In this document: piece after piece, positions 1-5,142 of the stretch | Layout of the letters: the number at the start of each line of letters is the position of its first letter | Position numbering within the stretch: the stretch's first letter is position 1 | Origin: Litorimonas sp963922935 | Lineage (GTDB): Bacteria; Pseudomonadota; Alphaproteobacteria; Caulobacterales; Maricaulaceae | DNA length: 9,567 bases | NCBI GenBank assembly: GCA_963922935.1 | Contig: CAWUKE010000077.1 | Span: 1-9,567 of the forward strand | Reading direction: 5' to 3' | The notes under the pieces: model-generated | Database searches by the model: none | What the model was told of the DNA's origin: nothing | Seen by the model: only the letters and a program-made list of their open reading frames with translations | Position numbers and translations under genes: made by a program

Positions 1-1568
1 CCTTGATTGCTTTGCAGGAAACTGCCGCCGAGCGTCCAGTCCTGTAAGCTGACCTCGAGGCCGGCGCCGTAACTGGACAGATCATCGAACCCAGCAATGC
101 CAGATTGTTCTGACGCACGGGCATAAGTCCCGGTCAGTTCTGCGCGCATCCCATTGGCAAAGGTACGATCAAGCGCCACACCCACTTCCACCACATCTTC
201 GAGGTCCGGCGTCAGCACATTCGGCACGTCGCTACGGTTCACGCAATAATCCACGCCGCACACATTCGGATCGAGCGCATAGGATGCCCCAAACTGGACG
301 CCGACACCGATCTGATCACCCAGCAATCGCGGGCTTGTATAAGTCACTTTTTCCGCAAAGCCGGACGCATCATTGACGGTCTTCACCGCATCAAGACCTG
401 TATAATCGACCGGAGAATTGCTCGCCCCGACATTGAGTAAGGTCGGCGCGCCGAGACTAAAGAGATAGGCCGCGCCATCATCGCGGCCGAGGGTCACGTC
501 ACCATAAGCAGAGCGCAGGAAGAGATGCGCGGACTCGACCGCGACTTGAACGTCATCGGCGACGTCATCCCCAAACGCATAGGCTTGGGACGTATGGCCA
601 CGTAAAGCCACCGGCACGCCATTTACGATAACGGACGCACAGCCCGCCAGCGTGGGCGGACAATCCGGCAAGCGACGGGTGAAACCGCGACGGCCTTCAT
701 CATATTGCGCGCGCGCTTGCACATTGATCCCATATTCCAGACCGCCTTGGGTAATGGCACTAACCTCGCCTTCAATATCTGCGTCACCCACAAAGGCTTC
801 TTCCCAATCTCCTGGAGACTTATCCCGCGCGGCGACGCCCGCCCGCAGGCCACCACGCAGCAGTGTCGATAAATTCCTTAAGCCGAACCGATCCGCCCAA
901 CCGCGTTTTGCCGGACGGGGTTGGCCCAGAGGTCCGCTTTGAAGGGGTCCACTCTGAAGAGGTCCAGATTGAGCGCCGGGCTGCATCGGGCCATAATTGC
1001 CATATTGAGGCGCCGTTTGGCCCGTATAAGTTTGCGGATAGGTTTGCGGGCTTTGATATGTCTGCTGACCCTGATGATAGTTTGCGGCTTGCCCGCCACT
1101 TTGCCCCCATTGCTGACTATGGGTTGACGGCTGCGTGCTATAGCCTTGAGGCAACATATTGCCGCGCGGCGCCGACGTCGGCGCGCCGGATAGAGGCCCA
1201 GATAAAGGCCCAGACAGCGGACCCGCCGTATAAGACGATCCCGGCACAGGTGAAGGCGCGCTTGACGGAACAGACGGCTGTGACGACGGCCTATAAGCGG
1301 ACCAGTCCGGTGCTATTGCGGGCTGGGCTGTGGAGCGTACGACTGGAGCGGGCGGCTGTGTTTGCAGTGTCGTGGGAGCGGGTACAGGGGCTGAGGAGGC
1401 CTGCGGCGTCTCCCAGGCTTGCGTTTTTTTACCAGACGCAAAGGGACTGCTGCTTTGGGCCGAAGCGACAACGGTCGCGCCCATCGCCATCAACAGAATG
1501 GGGCCCACGGAGAAGAATAACCGGTCAGGAAACACGCCAGCACTGCCTTGTTTTCTATGTCCCGCCAC
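1..1568 (-). CDS. Porin-like outer-membrane protein with long Pro/Gln-rich N-terminal segment (partial, C terminus off left edge)
   Basis: The reverse strand stays open from a GTG at 1566-1568 to the left edge, giving 522 codons. Residues 1-37 look like a Sec signal peptide: basic H4-R5-K6, a hydrophobic stretch around 17-34, and a likely cut after A-S-A (35-37). Residues about 50-220 are low-complexity, rich in Pro, Gln, Gly, Ser and Tyr, with two S-G-P-L repeat clusters. From about residue 255 the sequence has alternating, Gly- and aromatic-rich barrel character and resembles alphaproteobacterial Gram-negative porins (for example YGDVTLGRDDGAA and VDYTGLDAVKTVNDASGF), with C-x(5)-C and C-x(4)-C pairs. 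Its inferred role is passive solute diffusion across the outer membrane. The GTG is chosen because it gives a complete signal peptide and has GAGGG at 1573-1577, 4 nt upstream; the Met codons at residues 27 and 29 would destroy the signal. It is transcribed divergently from the DUF3576 gene. Family assignment is fairly sure; substrate and total length are unknown. Confidence -1.
   Translation of the reverse strand, partial: MAGHRKQGSAGVFPDRLFFSVGPILLMAMGATVVASAQSSSPFASGKKTQAWETPQASSAPVPAPTTLQTQPPAPVVRSTAQPAIAPDWSAYRPSSQPSVPSSAPSPVPGSSYTAGPLSGPLSGPLSGAPTSAPRGNMLPQGYSTQPSTHSQQWGQSGGQAANYHQGQQTYQSPQTYPQTYTGQTAPQYGNYGPMQPGAQSGPLQSGPLQSGPLGQPRPAKRGWADRFGLRNLSTLLRGGLRAGVAARDKSPGDWEEAFVGDADIEGEVSAITQGGLEYGINVQARAQYDEGRRGFTRRLPDCPPTLAGCASVIVNGVPVALRGHTSQAYAFGDDVADDVQVAVESAHLFLRSAYGDVTLGRDDGAAYLFSLGAPTLLNVGASNSPVDYTGLDAVKTVNDASGFAEKVTYTSPRLLGDQIGVGVQFGASYALDPNVCGVDYCVNRSDVPNVLTPDLEDVVEVGVALDRTFANGMRAELTGTYARASEQSGIAGFDDLSSYGAGLEVSLQDWTLGGSFLQSNQ
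924..971 (-). repeat. Q-S-G-P-L tandem repeat, cluster B, inside the porin
   Basis: Three units of QSGPL (residues 200-215), again with varied synonymous codons. They form the last part of the disordered segment, just before the basic P-R-P-A-K-R-G stretch (217-223) that leads into the barrel. They share the S-G-P-L core with cluster A about 80 residues earlier. Confidence -1.
1185..1223 (-). repeat. S-G-P-L tandem repeat, cluster A, inside the porin
   Basis: Three consecutive GPLS units (residues 116-128, GPLSGPLSGPLSG). The codons for the same residues differ between units, so the repeat is better kept at protein than at DNA level. It lies in the low-complexity segment before the barrel. 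Confidence -1.
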
Positions 1569-1833
1569 GAAGCCCTCGCATGGTTTGGGGTCTATCCATG
1601 TCGAAGCCGCTATATTTTGCTTCGCATTTCCAGACGTTCTGGCGTTAACCTTTTGCGAAAGCTCCCTAAAATAGGGTTAACAGAGGGTAAGGACTTCACT
1701 CTTACGATTACGAGAGTTTAGTGAAAGTCGGGCTTTTCGAGGCGGCTTTCTTGCCATAGGAGGCTGAAATCGACTGTCGGTTCATTCTGTCAGTCACATC
1801 ATCTGCCGAAACCGGCTCAAAACGGATTGGATC
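1569..1833. promoter_or_regulatory. Divergent intergenic region (porin / DUF3576 gene)
   Basis: These 265 bp separate two divergent genes and must hold both promoters. Visible elements are a 13-bp interrupted palindrome, CCAGA-CGT-TCTGG, at 1630-1642; an inverted pair GTTAACC (1644-1650) and GGTTAAC (1675-1681); and, on the minus strand at 1680-1666, TTAA-N7-TTAG, one base off the CtrA consensus TTAA-N7-TTAA. A perfect AGGAGG occurs at 1758-1763 but has no start codon at a usable distance. I cannot fix the -10/-35 boxes with confidence. A role in regulating either gene is inference only. Confidence -1.
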
Positions 1834-2286
1834 ATGCGCTTCACTCGCTTCCTCGTTGCTCTTCCCGCCGCGGCGCTTTTATCGGCGTGCGGGACGCTGG
1901 GTTTTGGCTCAAATGATAATGAAGAGCGCCGCGTCGCCCGCGCTGTGCAAAATGCACCAGCATCCGGCGTCAATGCGTTCCTCTGGCGGGCGACGTTAGA
2001 GACGCTGAACTTCCTGCCGCTTGATCAGGTCGATCCCTTTGGCGGGGTTGTGATCACAGATTGGTATGCCGATCCGGCTGCGCCGACAGAGCGCATCCGG
2101 GCCACAGCCTATATTTTGGACACCAACCTGCGCGCCGATGCGTTGAAAGTCTCTGTTTTCAAGCAGGTTCGCGACGGCAATGGCTGGGCCGATGCCGCGG
2201 TTGATGCCGATACAGCCCGTCAGGTTGAAAATGCAATCCTGACCCGGGCGCGCCAGCTTTACATCGCGACAGTCGACGGCGCTTAG
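1834..2286 (+). CDS. DUF3576 family lipoprotein
   Basis: This 150-residue protein matches in length and pattern the alphaproteobacterial DUF3576 family, which has no established function. Residues 1-19 form a lipoprotein signal: R2 and R5, a hydrophobic core, and the lipobox L16-S17-A18-C19, so C19 should be lipidated after signal peptidase II cleavage. Gly at +2 gives no inner-membrane retention signal, so outer-membrane placement is likely but inferred. The conserved core is visible at about 47-80 (VNAFLWRATLETL, then DPFGGVVITDWY) and again near the C terminus (ILTRARQL). The ATG is chosen because it starts the signal exactly; its upstream sequence has only a weak Shine-Dalgarno match. It faces the porin divergently and hemJ convergently. 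In many alphaproteobacteria, as I recall, this gene sits near leuS, holA and parB; here it does not. It is transcribed toward the putative origin. Confidence -1.
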   Translation: MRFTRFLVALPAAALLSACGTLGFGSNDNEERRVARAVQNAPASGVNAFLWRATLETLNFLPLDQVDPFGGVVITDWYADPAAPTERIRATAYILDTNLRADALKVSVFKQVRDGNGWADAAVDADTARQVENAILTRARQLYIATVDGA

Positions 2287-2341
2287 ATCAGTAGGACGAT
2301 CTACCCTCTCTACCCGCTTAACCGTCTTTAAACGACGGGTT
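2287..2341. terminator. Possible weak bidirectional terminator between DUF3576 gene and hemJ
   Basis: The two genes converge with 41 nt between their stops. An imperfect stem, AACCGTC (2320-2326) with GACGGGTT (2334-2341), pairs over 7 bp with one bulged G and a 7-nt loop; it overlaps the last hemJ codons. A smaller stem GTAG/CTAC lies at 2291-2304. There is no long T-run on either strand, so efficient intrinsic termination is doubtful. Confidence -1.
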
Positions 2342-2753
2342 TAACGATCGCCAGTATGACGATGAATATCGTCACGAGCGCGGGGATTTCGTTGATCCGG
2401 CGGAAGAACTTTTCTGAGCGAGGTCGTCCCCCGTCTAAAAAGCCTTTGCGGGTTTTCGCCAGGAAGCCGTGATAGGCGATCAAGGAAAAAGCGAGTAGGA
2501 TTTTCACGACCAGCCAAAGCGGCGTCGGCACATTATAGCCGATCAAAATTACGCCTAAAACAAAAGCCACAATCATGGCTGGGTTCATAATAATCCGCAA
2601 AAGATTAGCTTCAGCGACCTCCATCTTGGCTTCAAGCTCACCGCCAATCTCTGCCGTTGAATGATAGACAAACAGGCGCGGCAGGTAGAGAAGTCCGGCC
2701 ATCCAAAAGATAACCGCAATCAGGTGGAAAGCTTTGATCAAGAGATAGAGCAT
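2328..2753 (-). CDS. hemJ: Protoporphyrinogen IX oxidase HemJ (UPF0093)
   Basis: HemJ is the membrane-bound enzyme that oxidises protoporphyrinogen IX to protoporphyrin IX, the penultimate step of haem synthesis in many alphaproteobacteria. The 141-residue length fits the family. The N terminus is characteristic (H10 in helix 1, then FWMAGLLYLPRLFVYH), and about four membrane helices are visible (roughly 5-28, 53-73, 77-97 and 121-139). H10 and K84 in the VVKILL helix correspond in position to the conserved His and Lys described as essential in family members. The gene starts 12 nt after the eamA stop, and its AAGGA ribosome-binding site overlaps that stop, so it is probably co-transcribed with hemE and the transporter gene. 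The ATG start agrees with family N termini. Identity is confident. Confidence -1.
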   Translation of the reverse strand: MLYLLIKAFHLIAVIFWMAGLLYLPRLFVYHSTAEIGGELEAKMEVAEANLLRIIMNPAMIVAFVLGVILIGYNVPTPLWLVVKILLAFSLIAYHGFLAKTRKGFLDGGRPRSEKFFRRINEIPALVTIFIVILAIVKPVV

Positions 2754-2765
2754 GAAAAAGCGTCC

Positions 2766-3602
2766 TTAAGGCGTTGTGCTGATCACAATAAGGGCTGTGC
2801 CACTCACGCCAAGCCCTATTCCAGTCCAACGGCGAAGAGATAGCGTTTCTTTCAGACCGAAAAAGGCCAATAGCGCCGCAAAGACGATGGACGTTTCTCG
2901 CAACGCACTGGCCGTCCCGACAGCAATCAGATCAAGGGCCAGCAAAAACGCACTATAATAAAGAACCGTCAAAACACCGCCGATGAATCCTATGCGCCAA
3001 CTCTTTTGGATTTGCGGCCATAATTTTTCTCGCCGTCTCAATAGAGCGACCGCCCCAATAGCGAGCGGATCGAGAACAAACATCCAAACAACGAACTCCG
3101 CCGCAAGGGTTGCCGCCCGAACACCCCCAGCATCGACCAGACTGTAAATCGCGCCTAAAGCCCCTGCGAGGCCCGCAGCAAGAAGACCGCTGCGGGATAG
3201 TTTTCCGCTTGATCCTCCATTGGAACTCCAACTGAGGGCAAGTAATCCAAGGCTAATGAGCGCGATCCCGATCCAGGCGAGCGGTGCAATTTCATCGCCT
3301 AGAAATAAAACGCCCAAGAGGCCGGCCGTGAGAGGCAACATCCCCCGCGCAATGGGAAAAGCGAGACTAAAATCTAGTCGATTATAAGATTGAATGACGG
3401 CGAGCTGATAGATCAGATGCGCCGCAATTGACCCCATCAGCCAAGGCCAAAGGGTCGCGCTTGGCCACCCGACAAAGGGAATGAACGGCAACATGATCAG
3501 GCTCGCAAAACCTGACAGCAGAACCCGCATCACCAGACGATCATCAGACGCTTTCCAGATATAATGCGCGCCAGCCGTCAGGGCGGCTGAGCCCAACGCC
3601 AA
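2766..3602 (-). CDS. EamA/DMT-superfamily transporter
   Basis: This is a very hydrophobic protein of about 278 residues with two tandem EamA halves and about ten predicted membrane helices. Family-like features include an early IWKAS stretch, a first-half ending like LFLGDEIAPLAWIGIALISLGLLAL, and a second-half counterpart (FFGLKETLSLRRWTGIGLGVSG). Such proteins sit in the inner membrane and export or import small metabolites; substrate cannot be told from sequence. It lies between hemE (29 nt upstream with this start) and hemJ (12 nt downstream), so co-transcription is very likely. The start is uncertain. TTG at 3600-3602 has only a short AGG upstream and leaves a clipped first helix. The frame stays open to an ATT at 3627-3629, 2 nt after the hemE stop, which would add nine mostly hydrophobic residues; ATT is a rare start. 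A haem-precursor role from the context is speculation. Confidence -1.
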   Translation of the reverse strand: MALGSAALTAGAHYIWKASDDRLVMRVLLSGFASLIMLPFIPFVGWPSATLWPWLMGSIAAHLIYQLAVIQSYNRLDFSLAFPIARGMLPLTAGLLGVLFLGDEIAPLAWIGIALISLGLLALSWSSNGGSSGKLSRSGLLAAGLAGALGAIYSLVDAGGVRAATLAAEFVVWMFVLDPLAIGAVALLRRREKLWPQIQKSWRIGFIGGVLTVLYYSAFLLALDLIAVGTASALRETSIVFAALLAFFGLKETLSLRRWTGIGLGVSGTALIVISTTP

Positions 3603-3631
3603 ACCTAAGCCTAAAAATGTCGGGTCAATAT

Positions 3632-4681
3632 TTATGCTGTTTCGCCAGCCCGGATTTGCGCGATGACCGCTTCGACATCGGTAATTTTGACATCTGGTGT
3701 TACACCGTGACCGAGATTGAACACATGCGGTCCGTCTGCGCCGTCCGCTAAAACCTGGCCAACAGCACGCTTTAAAGCGGGGCCTCCTGTGCGCAAAGCC
3801 AGCGGATCCAGATTACCCTGAACGCACATGCCATCAGGGATCGTCGCACGAAGGTCGGCTAGAGGCACATCTGTTCCAGCGCCCAAAGCCGTAATCCCAG
3901 TTTCATGGGCATAGCGCACCGCATTAAGACCCGCTCCACGCGGAAAGCCAATAATCGGAACGGTAATGCCTGCCTCTCTGACCTTAGAAATAATGTCGGC
4001 CGTTGGATGAATGACAAGCCGTTCAAACAAATCAGGCGACAGACCCTCCGCCCAGCTTTCAAAGATTTTCAGCGCGTCAGCCCCCGCTTTGGCTTGCGCG
4101 ATGAGGTAGTCTGCGGAGCTTTCGACCAAGGCGTGCAGAAGCGCAGCCATGGCATCAGCGTGTTCATAGGCAAAGCGTTTGGCCACTTCTTTATTAGGGG
4201 TGCCGCGGCCTTCCAACATATAGGTCGCGACCGTCCAAGGCCCCCCACAAAACCCGATCAAGGCTTTGGACGGATCCAGCGCTGAACGGACGCGGGAGAC
4301 AGTTTCGTAAACGGCACTGACCCGGTCGGCGGCCCCGTCCACTGTCAGGGTGTCAATACCATGGGCGTCAATCGGATCTAATGTCGGCCCCACGCCTTTA
4401 ACAAATTCAACGCGTCGTCCCAGACCGATGGGGATCAGCAAAATATCCGCAAAGAGAATAGCCGCATCCATATCGTAACGACGAATAGGCTGCAGCGTGA
4501 CTTCGGTCGCTTTGTCTGGCGAAAAGCAAAAATCGATAAAATCTTTGGCTGTGGCTCTCACTTCCAAATATTCAGGAAGGTGGCGTCCGGCCTGTCTCAT
4601 CATCCAAAGGGGGACAGGATCAATCCGTTCGCCTTGATAAGCCCGAATGATGCGCGGGGTTTGTTTTTGCGTCGTTGCCAT
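3632..4681 (-). CDS. hemE: Uroporphyrinogen decarboxylase HemE
   Basis: This cytoplasmic enzyme removes four carboxyl groups from uroporphyrinogen III to give coproporphyrinogen III in haem synthesis. The 349 residues match the family length. Signature sequences are present: LWMMRQAGRHLPEY with R29 and R33, FADIL with D79, the glycine-rich GFCGGPWT (143-150) followed by Y154 in YMLEG, FESW with S209, and NLGHGV with H325. These correspond to the substrate-binding and catalytic Arg, Asp, Tyr, Ser and His of characterised enzymes. The ATG has AAAGG about 8 nt upstream. It is the first gene of a leftward cluster with the transporter gene and hemJ, and its promoter must lie in the A+T-rich region to its right, the candidate origin. 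In Caulobacter a hemE promoter likewise sits within the origin. Identity is essentially certain. Confidence -1.
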   Translation of the reverse strand: MATTQKQTPRIIRAYQGERIDPVPLWMMRQAGRHLPEYLEVRATAKDFIDFCFSPDKATEVTLQPIRRYDMDAAILFADILLIPIGLGRRVEFVKGVGPTLDPIDAHGIDTLTVDGAADRVSAVYETVSRVRSALDPSKALIGFCGGPWTVATYMLEGRGTPNKEVAKRFAYEHADAMAALLHALVESSADYLIAQAKAGADALKIFESWAEGLSPDLFERLVIHPTADIISKVREAGITVPIIGFPRGAGLNAVRYAHETGITALGAGTDVPLADLRATIPDGMCVQGNLDPLALRTGGPALKRAVGQVLADGADGPHVFNLGHGVTPDVKITDVEAVIAQIRAGETA

Positions 4682-4718
4682 AGGTGAGCCTTTACCCCGT
4701 TACGGTCCCCAAATCGCC

Positions 4719-4750
4719 CCTCTTCTTCTCTCTTTTTATAAAAGAAGAGG
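4719..4750. promoter_or_regulatory. 9-bp inverted repeat upstream of hemE
   Basis: Arms CCTCTTCTT (4719-4727) and AAGAAGAGG (4742-4750) are perfect complements around a 14-nt loop. On the minus strand the region includes TATAAA (4740-4735), a possible -10 element for hemE about 55 nt before its start, though no good -35 is visible. It could be an origin element, an operator, or a 5'-leader hairpin. Confidence -1.
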
Positions 4751-4771
4751 AAGTTGCTGAGCCTGTGAATC

Positions 4772-4780
4772 TGTGGACCC
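4772..4780 (-). promoter_or_regulatory. Weak DnaA-box-like site
   Basis: TGTGGACCC on the plus strand matches the reverse-complement DnaA consensus TGTGGATAA at 6 of 9 positions, with the TGTGGA core intact. It lies 4 bp after a GANTC site that starts at 4767 (GAATC). Confidence -1.
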
Positions 4781-4824
4781 TTATTAGGGATTTAGTAAGA
4801 GGTGTTAACGTCATGTCTTTGATC

Positions 4825-4833
4825 TGTGGATGA
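4825..4833 (-). promoter_or_regulatory. DnaA box (best match in the origin region)
   Basis: TGTGGATGA on the plus strand (TCATCCACA on the minus) matches the consensus TTATCCACA at 8 of 9 positions. It is close to the moderate-affinity TGATCCACA-type boxes known from the Caulobacter origin. Binding is not shown by sequence alone; another 8/9 match lies inside coaE at 8010-8018. Confidence -1.
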
Positions 4834-4881
4834 TAGAGTTCGATCAAAATTCGCTTACAGATGTTTATATCTCAAAAATGA

Positions 4882-4895
4882 TCAGCTTTAGCTGA
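4882..4895. repeat. Short perfect inverted repeat in the A+T-rich core
   Basis: TCAGCT (4882-4887) and AGCTGA (4890-4895) are perfect complements with only TT between them. It lies in the most A+T-rich part of the origin candidate. The two-base centre makes it better suited to a protein-binding dyad or cruciform than to an RNA hairpin. Confidence -1.
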
Positions 4896-4912
4896 CTTTA
4901 CGTTTGGGGACA

Positions 4913-4954
4913 AAAAACGGGATAGTTTCCGGATAGAGTTTTTATCCCCTTTTT
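4913..4954. repeat. Imperfect 12-bp inverted repeat in the origin candidate
   Basis: AAAAACGGGATA (4913-4924) and TATCCCCTTTTT (4943-4954) are complementary at 11 of 12 positions around an 18-nt spacer. Each arm contains a TATCCC core resembling the first half of a DnaA box, in opposite orientations, so a pair of low-affinity DnaA sites is one reading. It lies between divergent genes, so a terminator role is unlikely. Confidence -1.
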
Positions 4955-5056
4955 CCAGAGGATTAGCAGTTAAGATTTTCAGACGTGGATGAAAGACCGA
5001 TCCTGTTAAAGGTTACGCCCGACTCCGGCACAGAAGCGCTGTCATTTGCGGGCTCT

Positions 5057-5065
5057 TGTGGACAG
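5057..5065 (-). promoter_or_regulatory. DnaA-box-like site
   Basis: TGTGGACAG on the plus strand matches TGTGGATAA at 7 of 9 positions. It lies about 80 nt before the start of the DUF299 gene, outside the A+T-rich core but inside the same gene-free gap. Confidence -1.
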
Positions 5066-5118
5066 GGCGGGAGAAAACCGCCAAAGACGGCCTATGAAAC
5101 AGCGTTTATATTGGCTGA

Positions 5119-5127
5119 AAATCCACA
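5119..5127 (+). promoter_or_regulatory. DnaA-box-like site at the promoter-proximal edge of the DUF299 gene
   Basis: AAATCCACA matches TTATCCACA at 7 of 9 positions with the full ATCCACA core. It ends 15 nt before the GTG start of the next gene, so a bound protein would overlap the leader or promoter of the rightward operon. Confidence -1.
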
Positions 5128-5142
5128 GCGTTTAAGACCATC

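Larger units (their letters stand above)
4682..5142. other. Putative chromosomal replication origin (oriC)
   Basis: This 461-bp gap between divergent hemE and the DUF299 gene contains no convincing gene. Its gene context is that of the Caulobacter-type origin. Positions 4741-4980 are about 38% G+C by hand count, clearly below the flanking genes. Four TGTGGA/TCCACA hexamers lie here (4772, 4825, 5057, 5122), against only four seen by eye in the other 9.1 kb (near 1329, 6676, 8013 and 8675). Weaker DnaA-box-like 9-mers are at 4942-4950 (TTATCCCCT) and 4984-4992 (CGTGGATGA). Two GANTC sites (4767, 5021) are potential CcrM methylation targets, not more than expected by chance. I found no full CtrA site and no perfect TTATCCACA box. 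The most A+T-rich part, about 4861-4900, would suit the unwinding element. Function is inferred from context and composition. Confidence -1.

Noticed and set aside
863..1648. 261-codon plus-strand open frame antisense to the porin's N-terminal half
   Set aside because: It mirrors the Pro/Gln-rich coding strand, has no recognisable domain, and the opposite strand has a signal peptide and porin motifs in a continuous frame.
1758..1763. Perfect AGGAGG in the porin / DUF3576 spacer
   Set aside because: No ATG, GTG or TTG follows at 5-12 nt, and the DUF3576 start is 70 nt further on; no small gene could be supported.
3905..4285. 126-codon plus-strand frame antisense to hemE
   Set aside because: It is a shadow of the highly conserved hemE coding sequence, with no domain or start signal of its own.
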